A DNA stretch of 64,000 nt from Salvia splendens. Taxonomy: Eukaryota; Streptophyta; Magnoliopsida; Lamiales; Lamiaceae. The stretch is from assembly GCF_004379255.2 (NCBI RefSeq), contig NC_056041.1:21669559-21733558 (forward strand). Direction: 5' to 3'. Below are positions 32,530 through 44,143 of the stretch, in pieces. The position numbers and the translations under genes are program-made. Positions within the stretch are counted from its first letter, which is position 1. Every line of letters starts with the position of its first letter. The notes under the pieces were generated by a model. The model worked only from the letters and a program-made list of their open reading frames with translations, did no database searches and was not told where the DNA came from.

Positions 32530-33039
32530 GGCTCAGTCAGTCTCTGGGATAGTATTAAAATCATGTGTATTTGCTTGGCATCACTTCTAATAGAGTTATA
32601 GCCAGCATCAATAAAAATTCTAGGCATATGTAGTACGTTTATTCTTATATATATTGGAATATTTGCTGAACTGAGATTTGATATTCTCTAGTACCTGCAC
32701 CACTCATCTCTTTTTGGTGGTACTGACAGAGTGCTAGCTGAGAAGCTGAATTTGAATTATGAGGAGGCGGAAAGATGGATAGTTAATCTAATTAGGACCT
32801 CAAAGGTTGAAGCTAGGATTGATTCAAAGTTGGGAACCATTATAATGGAACCCAATGATACCAATGTGTAAGTTCAATACACTCGTGTTTCGTGTCTCTG
32901 TCTCCGTACATGTATTGAGTCATCTTTTCTGCTCCCCAGGTACGAGCAGCTCTTTAACCACACTACAGCTCTTTCGAACCGTACCTATAAAATAGTTCAC
33001 CAGCTTCTGGAAAATGCTCCTGCGCGGACAGCACGATAG

Positions 33040-34689
33040 TTATTGTGCGCGCATCTTGTTTTTTGAATGATGAGTTGGTTTTTGTTATTGCAAATTCTGG
33101 ATTAACTGCGGATGCAGTTCTATCTTGTAATACTGTAGTATCTGTTTTTTTGTTGAAAAAGAGAAATTAAATTTAATTAGATGGCGCACTTACATTGCAA
33201 TATTTTTAGTTGTTTTTTGAACCTGAATTTCATTTTGGTTTAGAGCTACTGAATTGATCAGATATATAGTTTGAATGATTTAACTTCATGATGGTTGTTC
33301 AAATAAATTGAATTATTGATTACCCTTAAATTTAAAATGCAAAATTCTAAATAAGTTTAAGCAGAATTATTTTTGTTGAGCAATCACCACATGCACTGTG
33401 GTTGGTGCCGAAATAGGAGGCTAAACCATGAGGTTGGCTAAACGGGTTGATGTGTCTATGATATCAATCCTCACTCATGGAATAAATTCAGCAGCAAATA
33501 ATTTGAATTGAAATCAGCCATAAGAGTTGACTATGAAATATTGTTAGTGCACTATAGAATTTGAAGGGATTTGAGTAATTAAGAATAATTAGGTGCAGGT
33601 TTTGAGGAATGCATCAGAAAAGATCAATTATTATTGGTGTAAACCGTAGGTCTCTTTAAACTATTGTTTTTTTTTTTGGTTCTGTTTCACCGTTTCAAAT
33701 CAATTTATATCCATTCCGATTCTTATTCAAAGATATTCACTCCACATCAGTCTAGGAAGGAATGAGACAGAGGGTGAATGCACGAGCAGTTTGGGGCGTT
33801 TCAGGCTTTGGCAATGAGAGAAGGAGGACAAATGCATTGATGATAAACTCGTTAATTTGTTGTTTTTGCTTAGTAGATTTACGTGTTTGTTATTGAGTTT
33901 CATAGTTTGAATTATGCATTTCTATTGATTATTTTGATAAGTTTATTGAGTTTTGAAGGGAAAAAAGGATAAAATTCTGACTTCTAATTAGCAGCTATAA
34001 AAAACAATCTGTCTTCTACGAAATAGCTTCGCGTGGGTATCTTGCACGCTTCGATCGGAGTTTTGTAGGGAGAGAGAGAGAAAAGACTTCCCCAATCATT
34101 TCACGGAGTGTAGGTGGAGCTTCCCATCGTGATTCCTTTGATAAAAGGTGTAGTTAGTTTAGTTTTATCATGTTTACTTCCATTAGTTGTTTAACTTTTG
34201 TTTATGAAAATGTTTGGCTAAATCTTCTGTAGAATTTATAGGGGAGATAAAATGATTTTTATGTATAATTGATCTCCGTTTTTCTATGCTTTGACTCATC
34301 TAGATATTTCAATTGTGCTTATACGATAATTAAAAGACGAGTAGTTTAATTCGATAGAGGAGAAATTGACACCTTAATCAATAGAGGAAAAGTGCAAGTC
34401 AAGATGAAAATCTGGTGACCCTATTTGCATGGTTCTAACTCATTTCACCTTTCAAGGACTTACTTATTGACTTGCTACAAACATTATTCTTTCATAATGA
34501 TATTTTTTTGCATAGATAGCACTCAAACAGAGTCCCATTATATACAAATCCACTTTTTATTACAGAAGTGCAGAATTAGACCAAATTAGAGTTTTTAGAT
34601 CTTGTTTTTTATGGATGAAATGCACAAATCTATAAATTATTTTCGCCTTCGTCACAAGCCTATTTTACTTCAGCACAGGGCAAATAAGT
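33040..34689. other. 3' untranslated region and intergenic DNA
   Basis: The first 150 bp is likely the eIF3e 3' untranslated region. At about 33990-34160 a GA-rich patch (GGGAGAGAGAGAGAAAAGAC) with nearby CTTCTACG and ATCTTGCACG resembles a plant 5' leader or LTR fragment but no gene follows. Otherwise nothing is recognised. Confidence 0.35.
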
Positions 34690-35200
34690 CATAACATATT
34701 AGGAGGATTTAACTTCAATCCAAAATATATTACTTCATTCTAGTAGAGTTTTACTTCATTCCAGTACGTACATGCGGTTTCACCACGCGTACCTTTTTTT
34801 CTCTCTGCATTATCTATCACTGCTGCCACAACGCTGACAACAAAATGGAATGATAGCCTAACTAAATGGTGTAATAAGTACATGGAATGATGTAATAAAC
34901 TATTTGAATGAAATATGTATAGAAGCATTTGAAGTCCTATTGAAATGAAGTAAAAACCTTCTCCAATAAAGTAATAACGTTTTTGAATGAAGTAATAAAC
35001 CTACTGGAATGAATTGTATTTTTAAAAGTGAATAAAGGGGAAACTCGTTCAATGAATTCAAATAAAGCATGTGTTGAATCATTTCAAAACCTATTACAAA
35101 TAAGTAAAAACATACTATAGTTGCAAGGTATTACGTACTGAAATGAAGTAATAATCCTACTACGATGATGTAAAATGAGCTTGTAATGAAGACCGAAATA
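34690..35200. repeat. Degenerate repeats of an ATGAAGTAATAA motif
   Basis: Words such as GAATGAAGTAATAAACCTACTGGAATGAA recur in degenerate form about every 30-40 bp at 34880-35180, with inverted versions (TTACTTCATTC) at 34725-34765. No coding potential. It looks like a decayed inverted-repeat element. Confidence 0.55.
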
Positions 35201-35320
35201 ATTTACACATCAGCGAATCTCATAAAAAAACATAGATCTAATGGTCCTAATTTGGTCTCTAGTTCGGTCTTTAAAATTAGTTCGACATTGATCACAATTC
35301 ATTCAAAACTAAGTATAAAA

Positions 35321-35359
35321 AATAATAATAATAATAACAATTATTATTATTATTATTAG
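35321..35359. repeat. (AAT)n/(ATT)n palindromic microsatellite
   Basis: AATAATAATAATAATAA is followed by CAA and then TTATTATTATTATTATTA, able to fold on itself. Confidence 0.9.
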
Positions 35360-36012
35360 TATTATGTATTCATTGAGGTATATATATTAGTAATAACTAA
35401 GGTTCATATTAGTGATTCATTAATTAAGGGTGGCATCATGTTTAGCACGAGTATAGCGATATGTTGCAACCTAGAGTACGAAAATATGAGTTTAAATATT
35501 AAATGAAGAAAGAAAGAGAATTAAATAGAGAAAAAATAATTGAATGCATAAATTAAAGAACGAATTTTTAAAAGTAAAAATATATCATTTTATTTGGGAT
35601 AAATCAAATAGTAGGATAGGAGTTATTCAACTATCATACGATAGATATAGTGAGTGTTGAATTATTATTACAGAAATCGATGGGCCTCACAGTCACAACA
35701 AAAAAACTGAGCCCATATTCATTGGTGCAATTCATAGATAGAGCATCATTCATTTCAATAGACATAGAGAAGAAGCAAATGAGATGCATCACCTCACTGT
35801 GTGTGTGCTCCCTTCCCATCCTCCATTCTGATCCATGACTTGAGAGAGAATGGCTGCTGCTCTATCTCGATAACCCTCGCGCCTCTCGCCCAGCTCCCGT
35901 GTGTCGAGCGAAGCACAGCCACATCCTCTTATGAGGGCAGCACCAATCCACACATTGCGTGCCTATCGCTACCTTCTCGTACGCCTTGCTGGGGATGTGC
36001 CAGAATATGATC
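35360..36012. other. Intergenic DNA
   Basis: A GC-richer patch at 35810-36010 (CTCTCGCCCAGCTCCCGTG) has no convincing frame in either strand. Nothing else recognised. Confidence 0.35.
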
Positions 36013-36054
36013 CCTAGAACGTGCTCGAGGTTCAGAGCCAGAGCACGTTCTAGG
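36013..36054. other. Perfect 14-bp hairpin
   Basis: CCTAGAACGTGCTC (36013-36026) pairs exactly with GAGCACGTTCTAGG (36041-36054) around a 14-nt loop. A second weaker stem-loop follows at 36093-36115. Confidence 0.85.
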
Positions 36055-36170
36055 ATAAGAAAATAAGTATGTTTAGCTAACCTCGAGCGAGGGTTGATCT
36101 CTTGAGAGGATCAACTATGCCATTTCCTGACACATAATGATTTATTTGGATGTCACAATTACTAAAACTA

Positions 36171-37218
36171 TCAGCGTTGTATCAAAACACAGAAGTCATA
36201 CAAGCACACGAGAGTTGAGGAATCCCGGCTTGTGAAAACCAGTCCAAGGGCCACACAAAGGGGGCATCGTCGTGGTTCCCAAAGATGGTAGACCACGGGA
36301 TCCCCCTCGCCCTTGTTGGTGAGAGAGCTTGCAACCATTATATTGTTGGCTGTGATCACATCTCCAAGATAGACCACAAAATCTGTCATGCCATAAAAAT
36401 GCATACACCATCAATTTTCATTACAAGAAATTAATCATTCTATTCAAATTATGGCAGTTAATGGTGGTTTCTTCGACTACTAATTCCAATTCTTTCTAAA
36501 TCAATAAAGACTACACAATGTGGGTAAAGCATCAACTAATTGAGCATTGTAATAAACTGAAAAACATTGACTACAAAAAATTCCAATGCAATATCTGTCA
36601 CACAATACTAAAAAAGATTGCGAAATTTCAAATTTTTGGACTTTTTTTAACATAGCATCCAATTTCAGCCACGATATTTACCAATAAAATCATGAATTAA
36701 TGAACGAGTTGATTTATGAATAACAATAACATAGCCATATTTATGAATTAGACTCTAGGGTTTTGATCAATTGCTAATTGCTAACTGCGAATTATGTTAA
36801 CACGAACACATTTGTATGTCAACCAAATGTAGTTGACATACGTATGTCTTGTGTCGACATCTATATTTACATGCCAACAATAAGACATTTGTACGTCAAC
36901 AAAATTTAGTTGACACACAAATGTGTTATGGTGAAATCTATAACGTAGATTTAATTTATTGACATAGTTAGTTGTTAGCAATTTAAGACACTAACCGAAA
37001 AAAAATAACCTGGTTGTTCATCGTCTAGTATAGTAGACATAACCCCCATAGAATTCAAGTCCTGAACCGGGCCCCACTCCGACCTCGCCGAAGTGAAGGT
37101 CCGCGAACAGCGCCATCTTAAACGGTGCACCCTCCCGCATCGCCGCAGCAGCTCCCGCGGCGATGATCAGCGAGAGATAGGCGCAAATCAAATGCCTCGG
37201 CATTGGCTTTACTGCCAA
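36171..37218 (-). pseudogene. Purple acid phosphatase 16-like gene fragment
   Basis: Minus strand. Exon 1 (37218 or 37203 down to 37010) begins with a hydrophobic signal-like stretch HLICAYLSLIIAAGAAAA followed by PFKMALFADLHFGE, the first metal-binding block of the PAP16/Dcr2-type calcineurin-like phosphatases. After that the match continues in another frame (EWGPVQDLNS, VMSTILDDEQP) to the donor. Exon 2 starts near 36382 with DFVVYLGDVITANN, then after a loss of about 10 codons continues in another frame with [25 protein letters not shown] and GNHD are metal-ligand motifs of the family. Both exons thus contain out-of-frame deletions, and the C-terminal half of the gene is missing beyond about 36180. 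It is a decayed, truncated copy. Confidence 0.82.
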
Positions 37219-37639
37219 AATTTGAGGGTGTGGAAGAGAATTGTTGTGATTTGGGAGACGGTTTTGAGGAATGTTTTGGTTTTATGGTTGCAACGTCAGT
37301 CTGTTTTGCTTGTTTTTTTTCCTATCAACCGTCTCCATCGAGCTGTTACTATGTTTCCTCGAATGACCATTTTATCCCTTTTAAAATATCTATGATGAAA
37401 ATAAAATACTTTATGCTAATTTATAAATAATTATTATGATACTCGTGTTGACTTGAATTGAATTAGGCTTCAATTTAGTTCATCTCATTATAGTCCAATA
37501 TCTTTGGTCCAAGTAACCGGTGATTCTTTAGAGTACGAAGAATGAATATCATGTAGAGAAGTCGCAAGCAATCGGTGATTCTTTGGAGAATCAATTCAGT
37601 AACTTCGAAACCGTAGAATTCATGAATTAGGGGTATACC

Positions 37640-38640
37640 TACTTATGGATTTGCATTCATTTAGCACTTTTATCTTGGAAATCACTAATCAATTAACTTT
37701 AGCATTGCAAAGGAAAGATCAAGATATTGTGAATGTCATGGCTTTAGTAAGGGTGACAAAACAACATTTACAAGATATGCTGAAAGAAGGATGAGAGTCT
37801 CTCTTGAGTAAGTATCTATATTTTCCATGAAAAATATTCATATCATAAATATGGAAATATGAGACTCCGGGACGACCTCAAAGGAAATGAGAAGTTTTAA
37901 AAAAAATTAAACAATTTTCGGTTTGAGCTTTTTAATATTGTGAGTGATTGACAACTTCAAGAGCTCTGCAATTGCTTCAATGAGGTAAATACAAATTTTC
38001 TACTATGTGTTGCTTGTTTAAGCCCAGGGACGGATCCAGAAAATAATCATTGAAGGGGCAAAAATACACGTGAAGATATTTGAAGTATTTGAGGAGGGGC
38101 ATTTAAAGAAGAAACTAATATTATTTTTTTTTTCTACAATAGATTTTATAAATAGATATGAAATTTTGAGGGAGGGCATTTGCCCCTCCTGCTTGCACAT
38201 TAGATCTGTCCCTGTTTAAGCCCAAATAATTCTTTTGTTGCTTTTGATAAGTCCAAATTGATAGAGCTTGCTCATTGTTATCCATCGGAGTTCTAGAGAT
38301 TGATTTTCAGTTGCTTGATAAACAACTCGAGACTTACATTCGTGATTTAAGTTCACATGAAGAGTTCTCAAGTCTCAAAAGTATCGGAGATCTTTCTCAG
38401 AAGTTGATGATTACACGAAAACATATTGTGTATCCATTGGTTTATTTGCTCGTGAAGTTGGTGTTGGTATTACCAGTTGCAATGACATCAGTGGAGAAAA
38501 TTTTTTCAGCTATGAAAATTGTGAAACTCACCTTCGTAATAAGATGGGAGACTCTTGAATGAATGGTTGTTTGATTATCTACATTAGGAAAGACATATTT
38601 TGTATGGTTGATCGTGAAAGAACTTTGAACAAATTTTAGG
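37640..38640 (+). pseudogene. hAT transposase relic (TTF-type zinc-finger/Dimer_Tnp_hAT family)
   Basis: The segment at 37660-37800 reads LEITNQLTLALQRKDQDIVN and VRVTKQHLQDMLKEG with a TGA where the family has Trp, matching the mid-part of plant TTF-type hAT transposase-like proteins. The frame at 38275-38562 has LETYIRDLSSHEEFSSL, then PLVYLLVKLVLVLPVAMTSVEKIFSAMK, the C-terminal dimerisation domain. The N-terminal zinc finger and most of the catalytic core are missing. A MITE splits the two parts at 38025-38214. Confidence 0.8.
38025..38214. mobile_element. hAT-type MITE (190 bp) nested in the hAT relic
   Basis: Ends CAGGGACGGATCCAG and AGATCTGTCCCTG, imperfect inverted repeats; the 8-bp duplication TTTAAGCC flanks at 38017-38024 and 38215-38222. 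The interior is AT-rich with short inverted GAGGGGC / TGCCCCTCC words. Confidence 0.92.
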
Positions 38641-39430
38641 TTATGAGACCCCGTCGAGAACAGTTGTAACTGTTAGGTAACTTTATTTGACGTTTGATAA
38701 ACTTTTGTTCCTTGTTATTATAATATATTTTATTATATTTTTATATTTATTTATTTGTATATTAATATTTTTTCTTCTCCAACTATAATTTCCTGGCTCT
38801 ATCTTTGCTCCGGATGAATGACGCCACATTGGGGATGAATGAACAGTTTGATAAGTCAGTGAGATGAAATTATTGACACCAAAACAAGTGAGAAAATTCA
38901 TTTGATGAGTCGAATAAAAGTCTCATTGAATTGATAATTTTAATAGAGAACTCGAATAAAAGTCTCATTGAATTGATAATTTTAAGAGATAACTCGAATC
39001 TTCAAAGCTCTATCTCTTAGTCTAACAATATGATCTTTACATAGACAAATAAAATCATAAACATAACAAAAAAAAAGCTTAAGTGAAAGAAATTAAAAGA
39101 AATTCTAATTGGTAGATAGGAAGAATATCAAATCCAATTAATATTGGTCAATAACTTTTCATGTACTTATTCTAAATAATTAGGAAAATGTATTAAATAT
39201 CGAAAAATTTAAGGAACCATCTATGAGTTACTATTGCTATTATGCACATAAAAATATTGAATAAAATAAGAGAAAATAAAGTAAGGGGTGAACATAAAAT
39301 AAAGTAAAAGAGAGAATGACTTTCCTCATAAATAAAAATGACTCATTTAAGTCGAAACTCCTTAAAAAAATGACTTAATTAACAAGGAATAGAGGGAGTA
39401 AAAAAAAATTTATAAGCACAAACTTTAGTA
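38641..39430. other. AT-rich intergenic DNA
   Basis: Contains a direct repeat AACTCGAATAAAAGTCTCATTGAATTGATAATTTTAA (about 38911-38946 partly, and 38949-38985). No gene supported. Confidence 0.4.
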
Positions 39431-40639
39431 CTCCCTCCGTTCCTATAGAATGTGCACTTTGGGTTGGACAAAGATTTTAATGCAAAATTGGTAAGTAAGA
39501 TAGAGGTAGAGAGAAAAAGTAATTAAAGTATTTTTAGTGGAGAATCAGTCCTACCTCATTAGAGTAAAAAGAGCTTCAAAATTGGAAAGTATATATTGTT
39601 ATGGAGAAAAAACTCCCTAATCTAGGCATACCACATGTCAATATAATATGGTATGCCCCACCAATATTATTTTGACAAATGGAAATATATGGCATAAATG
39701 GCCAAATGATTATAATGGCATAATATAATGTTTAAGGAAATTTTAACAATTCCCATATATGGAGTATATACAACCATACACACACAATGTATATACACAA
39801 CTCCATCTTTTTTAGTTTTAGTCAAGTAAATATATTTTTTACTATATTTATAGTTATTAGATTATATCTTTATACTATTTGATTAAATTTTATTCGTTAT
39901 TATATAAATTTTTTTATAGTTAAGTAATTAATAGATTACATAATTATGTCTATTAAAGTTTTATCCTCTTAATTTTATAGTTGATGTTGAACAATATAAT
40001 CTCATTTTAATTGCATAAAATAAGATTGTAATCCTTAATTTGAATACCGTAATAAATAGTAGTAGTATTTTAATTTCTTGAAATTCATATTGAATTTTAT
40101 ACTACATATTTTGTCTATTGTATAAAATCCATCAGATTATCTTATTATTATTAGCTATCTTAATTAGTATTTTAACATAATACATAATCATTATATAGTT
40201 ATTATAATTAATGTGTAGTGATAAAATAGAAAAGAGCATTAAAATAGTAAATCTATTGTGTGCAATGCTAACAAATTTTAAATCATGTATACATTAATTA
40301 AAAAAATAATAATTCCATTATATAAATAAAATAAATTTATGTATATATCTCAATATCAAAGAAAAGTCTAAACTAATAAATTTGTGGTGCAATATGATAA
40401 TATCATTCATTTTAGACTTAGTATAAACGTAAAAAGAAAATGCATATTATTAGGGATAGTTTCCATAATAAACGAGAATGCATTTTTCATTCCAAATTTT
40501 TGGTGGTTCTAGCTTCTAGCTAGAAGTAGGGGCCTTGTATATTTCTATTTGACAAAATAATATTGGTGGGACATACCACATTATATTGACATGTGGTATG
40601 CCTACACTAGGGAATTTTTTCTCGGAATGGAGGGAGGAG
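39431..40639. mobile_element. Composite element: Stowaway-like ends enclosing a 75-bp inverted repeat
   Basis: Outer ends CTCCCTCCGTTCC (39431, after TA) and GGAATGGAGGGAGGAG (ending 40639, before TA). Inside, about 39603-39680 (AAAAACTCCCTAATCTAGGCATACCACATG ...) recurs inverted at about 40546-40622. The interior is about 850 bp of very AT-rich non-coding DNA. The arrangement suggests one element inserted into a MITE, or a single long foldback element. Confidence 0.7.
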
Positions 40640-41993
40640 TACTACCTATTTTGAGATATATGTATTAAAGTTTACTAACAAATTTAATATAAATACCAGT
40701 TCTGAAATTAACCTAATCCAGTTATCTATTACTATAACTTTTAATCACATACGATATTGAGGTGTAGCAATTATGAATTTTGTAAAAGTTTGTCATATTT
40801 GACACGAAAACATCATTATTTCGTTTCTTGTAAAAGTTTGTGTCATATGTTTAAAACATATTTTATGCTCCTTGTATTTATAAATTATCATTTTTTCTAT
40901 ATTAAAGAAGCTATTATTCTAAATTGTGGATTACTTATAGTTACGTAAAATCTTTCTCTTTGATATCTTTTTGGAAGTAAGTTAACACTATTCACAACAT
41001 AGATATATATTGACAATCAATCATGAACGGTTGATAGTGTTACTCCAGAGTCACTTGTTATCTTGGATGACTAATAACAATGGGATGTGGTATAAAAATG
41101 AAATTGGAACACAAAGAGATAAGTACTTCATGTTGGTTAAATCAAGTATGGGGTCTGTCTCGATGATTATCTATATCTATACACTCTCTCTATTCATCAT
41201 TTAAAAAGTCATTTTACTATGTTGGGTTATCCACGATTTATAAGGTCATTTACTTTATTCCACTTTTAGTATGACGACCCCCACATTCCACTAATTTTTT
41301 ACACGCACACTCCATTATAAAATTAATAGTACTAAAAATGGGGATCCCACATTCCACTCACTTTCTCTCTTTACTTTTTTTACAAAGTCAAACAATTTTT
41401 TAAACTCGTGGCGAGTTAAAAGGATTCTTTAAATGGCCGGCTGAGGAAGTATATAGAAAAACATTGAACATGCAATATTAATAATATATGTTAGTTTGAC
41501 TTGTCAATTAAGTGCATAATTTTCATAAAATAATTATACTGACACTTTGAGTAGCAGTGACTAATATACAAGAAGAGCTAATATTATTATTTCACAGAAT
41601 TTTCCACCTTTCATGCGTAGAGAGTTTTTTCCTTAGAACATACAGAGAAAATGAAAATATAGTCACATTATGTCTTGGAATTTGAAAAGGTTAAAATAAG
41701 TTTGAAGTTAATTATTATAGTGATAATAATAAATAGTATAATAATGAGAGAGATGTATTTAGGAGCACAAATAATGATAGATGAATGTATGTGGTTGTGA
41801 GTGTCATTCCTATTATAGTGGTATATTTGCATCGCACAATGAGTTGAATTTGTGAATACTACTACTTAATAATTGAGATTGCATTTTTTGAGAGGGGAAA
41901 CGCCTAACATGCTCGTCCAGTTCCCATCCCAACAAGAAAGAAACCCAAGGGCTTGATTGGGGCCAACAACAAAACAATTCAATTCAATTCAAT
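40640..41993. other. Upstream region of GH17-X8 copy 1
   Basis: AT-rich. At about 41190-41455 lies a degraded Stowaway-like MITE (GTGGCGAGTTAAAAGG near the right end). From about 41690 to 41993 the sequence is similar to 52,460-52,824 upstream of copy 2, so the duplicated unit includes the promoter. Confidence 0.55.
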
Positions 41994-43769
41994 ATGATGA
42001 AGATTGCATTGGTGATAGTGATGCTGATGTTGTTGTGTGGCGCAGAAGCATCGATAGGCATCAATTGGGGAAGGGAGAGTGCCCAAAGATTGGTCCCATC
42101 ACAAGTTGTGGATTTGTTGTTGCAAAATGGAATTGGACGAGCAAGAATCTATTCCTCTCAAAAAGATATTATGTCTGCATTCCAAGGAAGCGGCATTAAT
42201 TTGACCTTAAGCATAAACAAGCTTTCTGCAATAAAAACCAAGGAATTGGCAAAGGCGTGGGTCAAGAAAAACGAATTCTATATCAATCGTTGCAACGTAA
42301 GGTAGGTTGGTTGGTTGTAAATTACTCCATCCGTCCACGAAAAATAGGACACATTGTGAATGACACGAGTTTTAATGTGGAATTGGTAAAGTAAGAGGGA
42401 AGGGAAAAAAGTACTAAGAGAGAAGTAGTGTTAGTGGAATGTGTGGTCTATATTATTAGTAAAAGAGAAGTTGTTGAAAACTTTCCTTTTTTTAAATGTG
42501 TTCTATTTATGGTGGACGGAGGGAGGGAGTAGTATGTATTTGGATGATAATTGTATTTGGATGATGTAGGTACGTCTATGCTGGCGGGTATCCATTTCTT
42601 ACCACGAGTTCGGCGTCATTGAGCGAGGCAGTGAACGCACATCGTGTGCTGCAGGACGTTCTGAACAAGCGTGGGTTCGGGCACGTGAAGGTGAACTTCC
42701 AACACCTCGAAAGCGAATTGATACCCAACGTCACAAAGCCATCTGAATTCGAGTTCAGCGACACCATCAAGCCATACATGATCCAGCATTTGCAATTCCT
42801 CAGGGAAAACAATGATGCACTTCAACTCGATATCATCCCAATCTTCGACGTCGTTAACTATAACTTCGACCCCAGTTTCGCCTTCCCGGACAACGCTTCC
42901 TCCCTAGTCATCCAGGACGTCAACGGTGCTGTCTACAACAACGTCGTCGAGTGGCGCTACGACTCCTTCTTGTGGGCCGTTGAAAAGCTCAACTTCTCCG
43001 ACATCCCTATAGACATCAGCCTACTAGGCTGGCCCACCGACGGGTATAGTGATAGTGAATTTAGTCTTTTATTATAGTAGAATTTATATATTTAGTTTCA
43101 ATTGCCAACAGGTTCCCTGGAGCCAACGCCTCGAATGCAGAGTACTTTTACAAGCACGCCCTAACTTGGTTGGCTAGCAACAGGGGCACCCCAAAGCGGC
43201 CCGGCCGCCCCATAAATGTTAATGTGCACAGCCTCGCCGACGAGCACAAAATTCAGTCCTTGCCTTTCACACGCCACTTTGGCATCTACCGCTCCAACGG
43301 CCAGCCCAAGTATAAGATCGATCTCTCAGGGCAGGGGAGGGACATCTACCCCACCACCGTCCGTGGGATTATGCGCATGCCAGACAGGTGGTGTGCCTTC
43401 AATGGGGACCGCCGTGACATGGGCAAGGTGCAGGCCCAGCTCAACTGGGCCTGCAAGCAAAGCGACTGCACCAGCACCTTCGAAGGTGCCTCATGCAGCT
43501 CCCTAACATTAGAACAGAACATTACCTATGCCTTCAACATGCATTTCCAGTACCAGTTCCAGGACGAGAAGTCCTGCGATTTCGAGGGCTTGGGCCGCGT
43601 CGTCGTCAACGATCCCTCAACAGACGTCTGCGTCTTCCCCGTCGAGGTAGTCAAAGGCCAGCAGGTCAACTTTCTTCCCAACAACTCTGGACACGCCTTC
43701 CGCCCTTCCACTGCCTTCTTCTACCTTTCAATCCTCCTCTTTTTTTCCTATCAAACTCTATATTTTTGA
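41994..43769 (+). CDS. GH17-X8 protein, GPI-anchor type, copy 1 (catalytic glutamates absent)
   Basis: Three exons 41994-42301, 42570-43043, 43112-43769 encode 479 residues. It has an N-terminal signal peptide (MMKIALVIVMLMLLCGAEA), a GH17 (beta-1,3-glucanase) domain from SIGINWGRESAQRLVPSQVV, an X8/CBM43 domain (about 354-440, six Cys, starting WCAFNGDRRD), and a hydrophobic C-terminus (STAFFYLSILLFFSYQTLYF) typical of a GPI signal. Active members hydrolyse callose at the cell wall. Here the acid/base site, normally GNE, is GGY (Tyr110), and the nucleophile, normally ExGWP, is LLGWP (Leu254). Both catalytic Glu are gone, so hydrolysis is unlikely; carbohydrate binding through X8 may remain. 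The long intact frame argues against simple decay. A MITE sits in intron 1. Confidence 0.92.
42325..42529. mobile_element. Stowaway-like MITE in intron 1 of GH17 copy 1
   Basis: CTCCATCCGTCCACG at the left after TA; GGTGGACGGAGGGAGGGAG at the right before TA; 205 bp. The corresponding intron of copy 2 (70 bp) lacks it. Confidence 0.9.
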
Positions 43770-44138
43770 TTTATCTGCCTAGGACATTTTTTTGTAAGGG
43801 TAGATAAACTATGTAGTTTGATCATACTTTTGTTAATTTATTATTTTTGTAAACAGCTATAAATAAAATAAAAGAAATCAAATATTACTCCCTCGCTATT
43901 CAATGTTTCATTTTTAATAGCATCGTAAAATATCAGCGGAGCTCTTTTTACTTCTGCTCTTTTTACTTTAAGAAAGATGAAAGCACATAGAATTCATACA
44001 AAAATAAAGACTTCCACAAGACTCAACTTATCACCTCTACTCCCATTGCATCAAACCAAAGTAAATCAACAAGATAACAACAACAATCTAGTAAGCTCAT
44101 GGATTTCAAATCATACTTCTCTATAACATCAAGTGCAA
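43770..44138. other. 3' flank of GH17 copy 1
   Basis: 3' untranslated region and downstream DNA, alignable with 54,409-54,650 (ATTCAATGTTTCATTT, AAAATATCAGC). Confidence 0.6.
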
Positions 44139-44143
44139 TTTAT

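Larger units (their letters stand above)
30107..33039 (+). pseudogene. eIF3 subunit e homolog, exon 5 disrupted
   Basis: All eight exons are recognisable: 30107-30317, 30667-30821, 30977-31204, 31282-31403, 31557-31805, 31899-32041, 32730-32867, 32940-33039. The protein opens MASKFDLTPRIAPNLDRHLV and closes after YEQLFNHTTALSNRTYK; exons 3 and 4 are strongly conserved ([20 protein letters not shown]). eIF3e is a PCI-domain subunit of the translation initiation factor 3 core. In exon 5 an exact 31-bp copy of 31569-31599 is inserted at 31706-31736, shifting frame within the codons after DDPIM; about 60 bp later two bases are missing before the codons for CEE. The net change is out of frame, so the PCI domain is lost. 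Splice sites are intact. Substitutions at usually fixed sites (DMIYRRAEV, YWHIHQLIDMG) also suggest relaxed constraint. A paralog elsewhere would be expected. Confidence 0.8.

Noticed and set aside
37093..37395. 100-codon plus-strand frame
   Set aside because: Opposite the PAP16 exon 1; no similarity on this strand.
41010..41204. 64-codon plus-strand frame
   Set aside because: No codon bias or family similarity; intergenic AT-rich DNA.
43216..43506. Ser/Thr/Pro-rich plus-strand frame over GH17 exon 3
   Set aside because: Overlapping frame of a GC-rich exon; the same shadow appears in copy 2.
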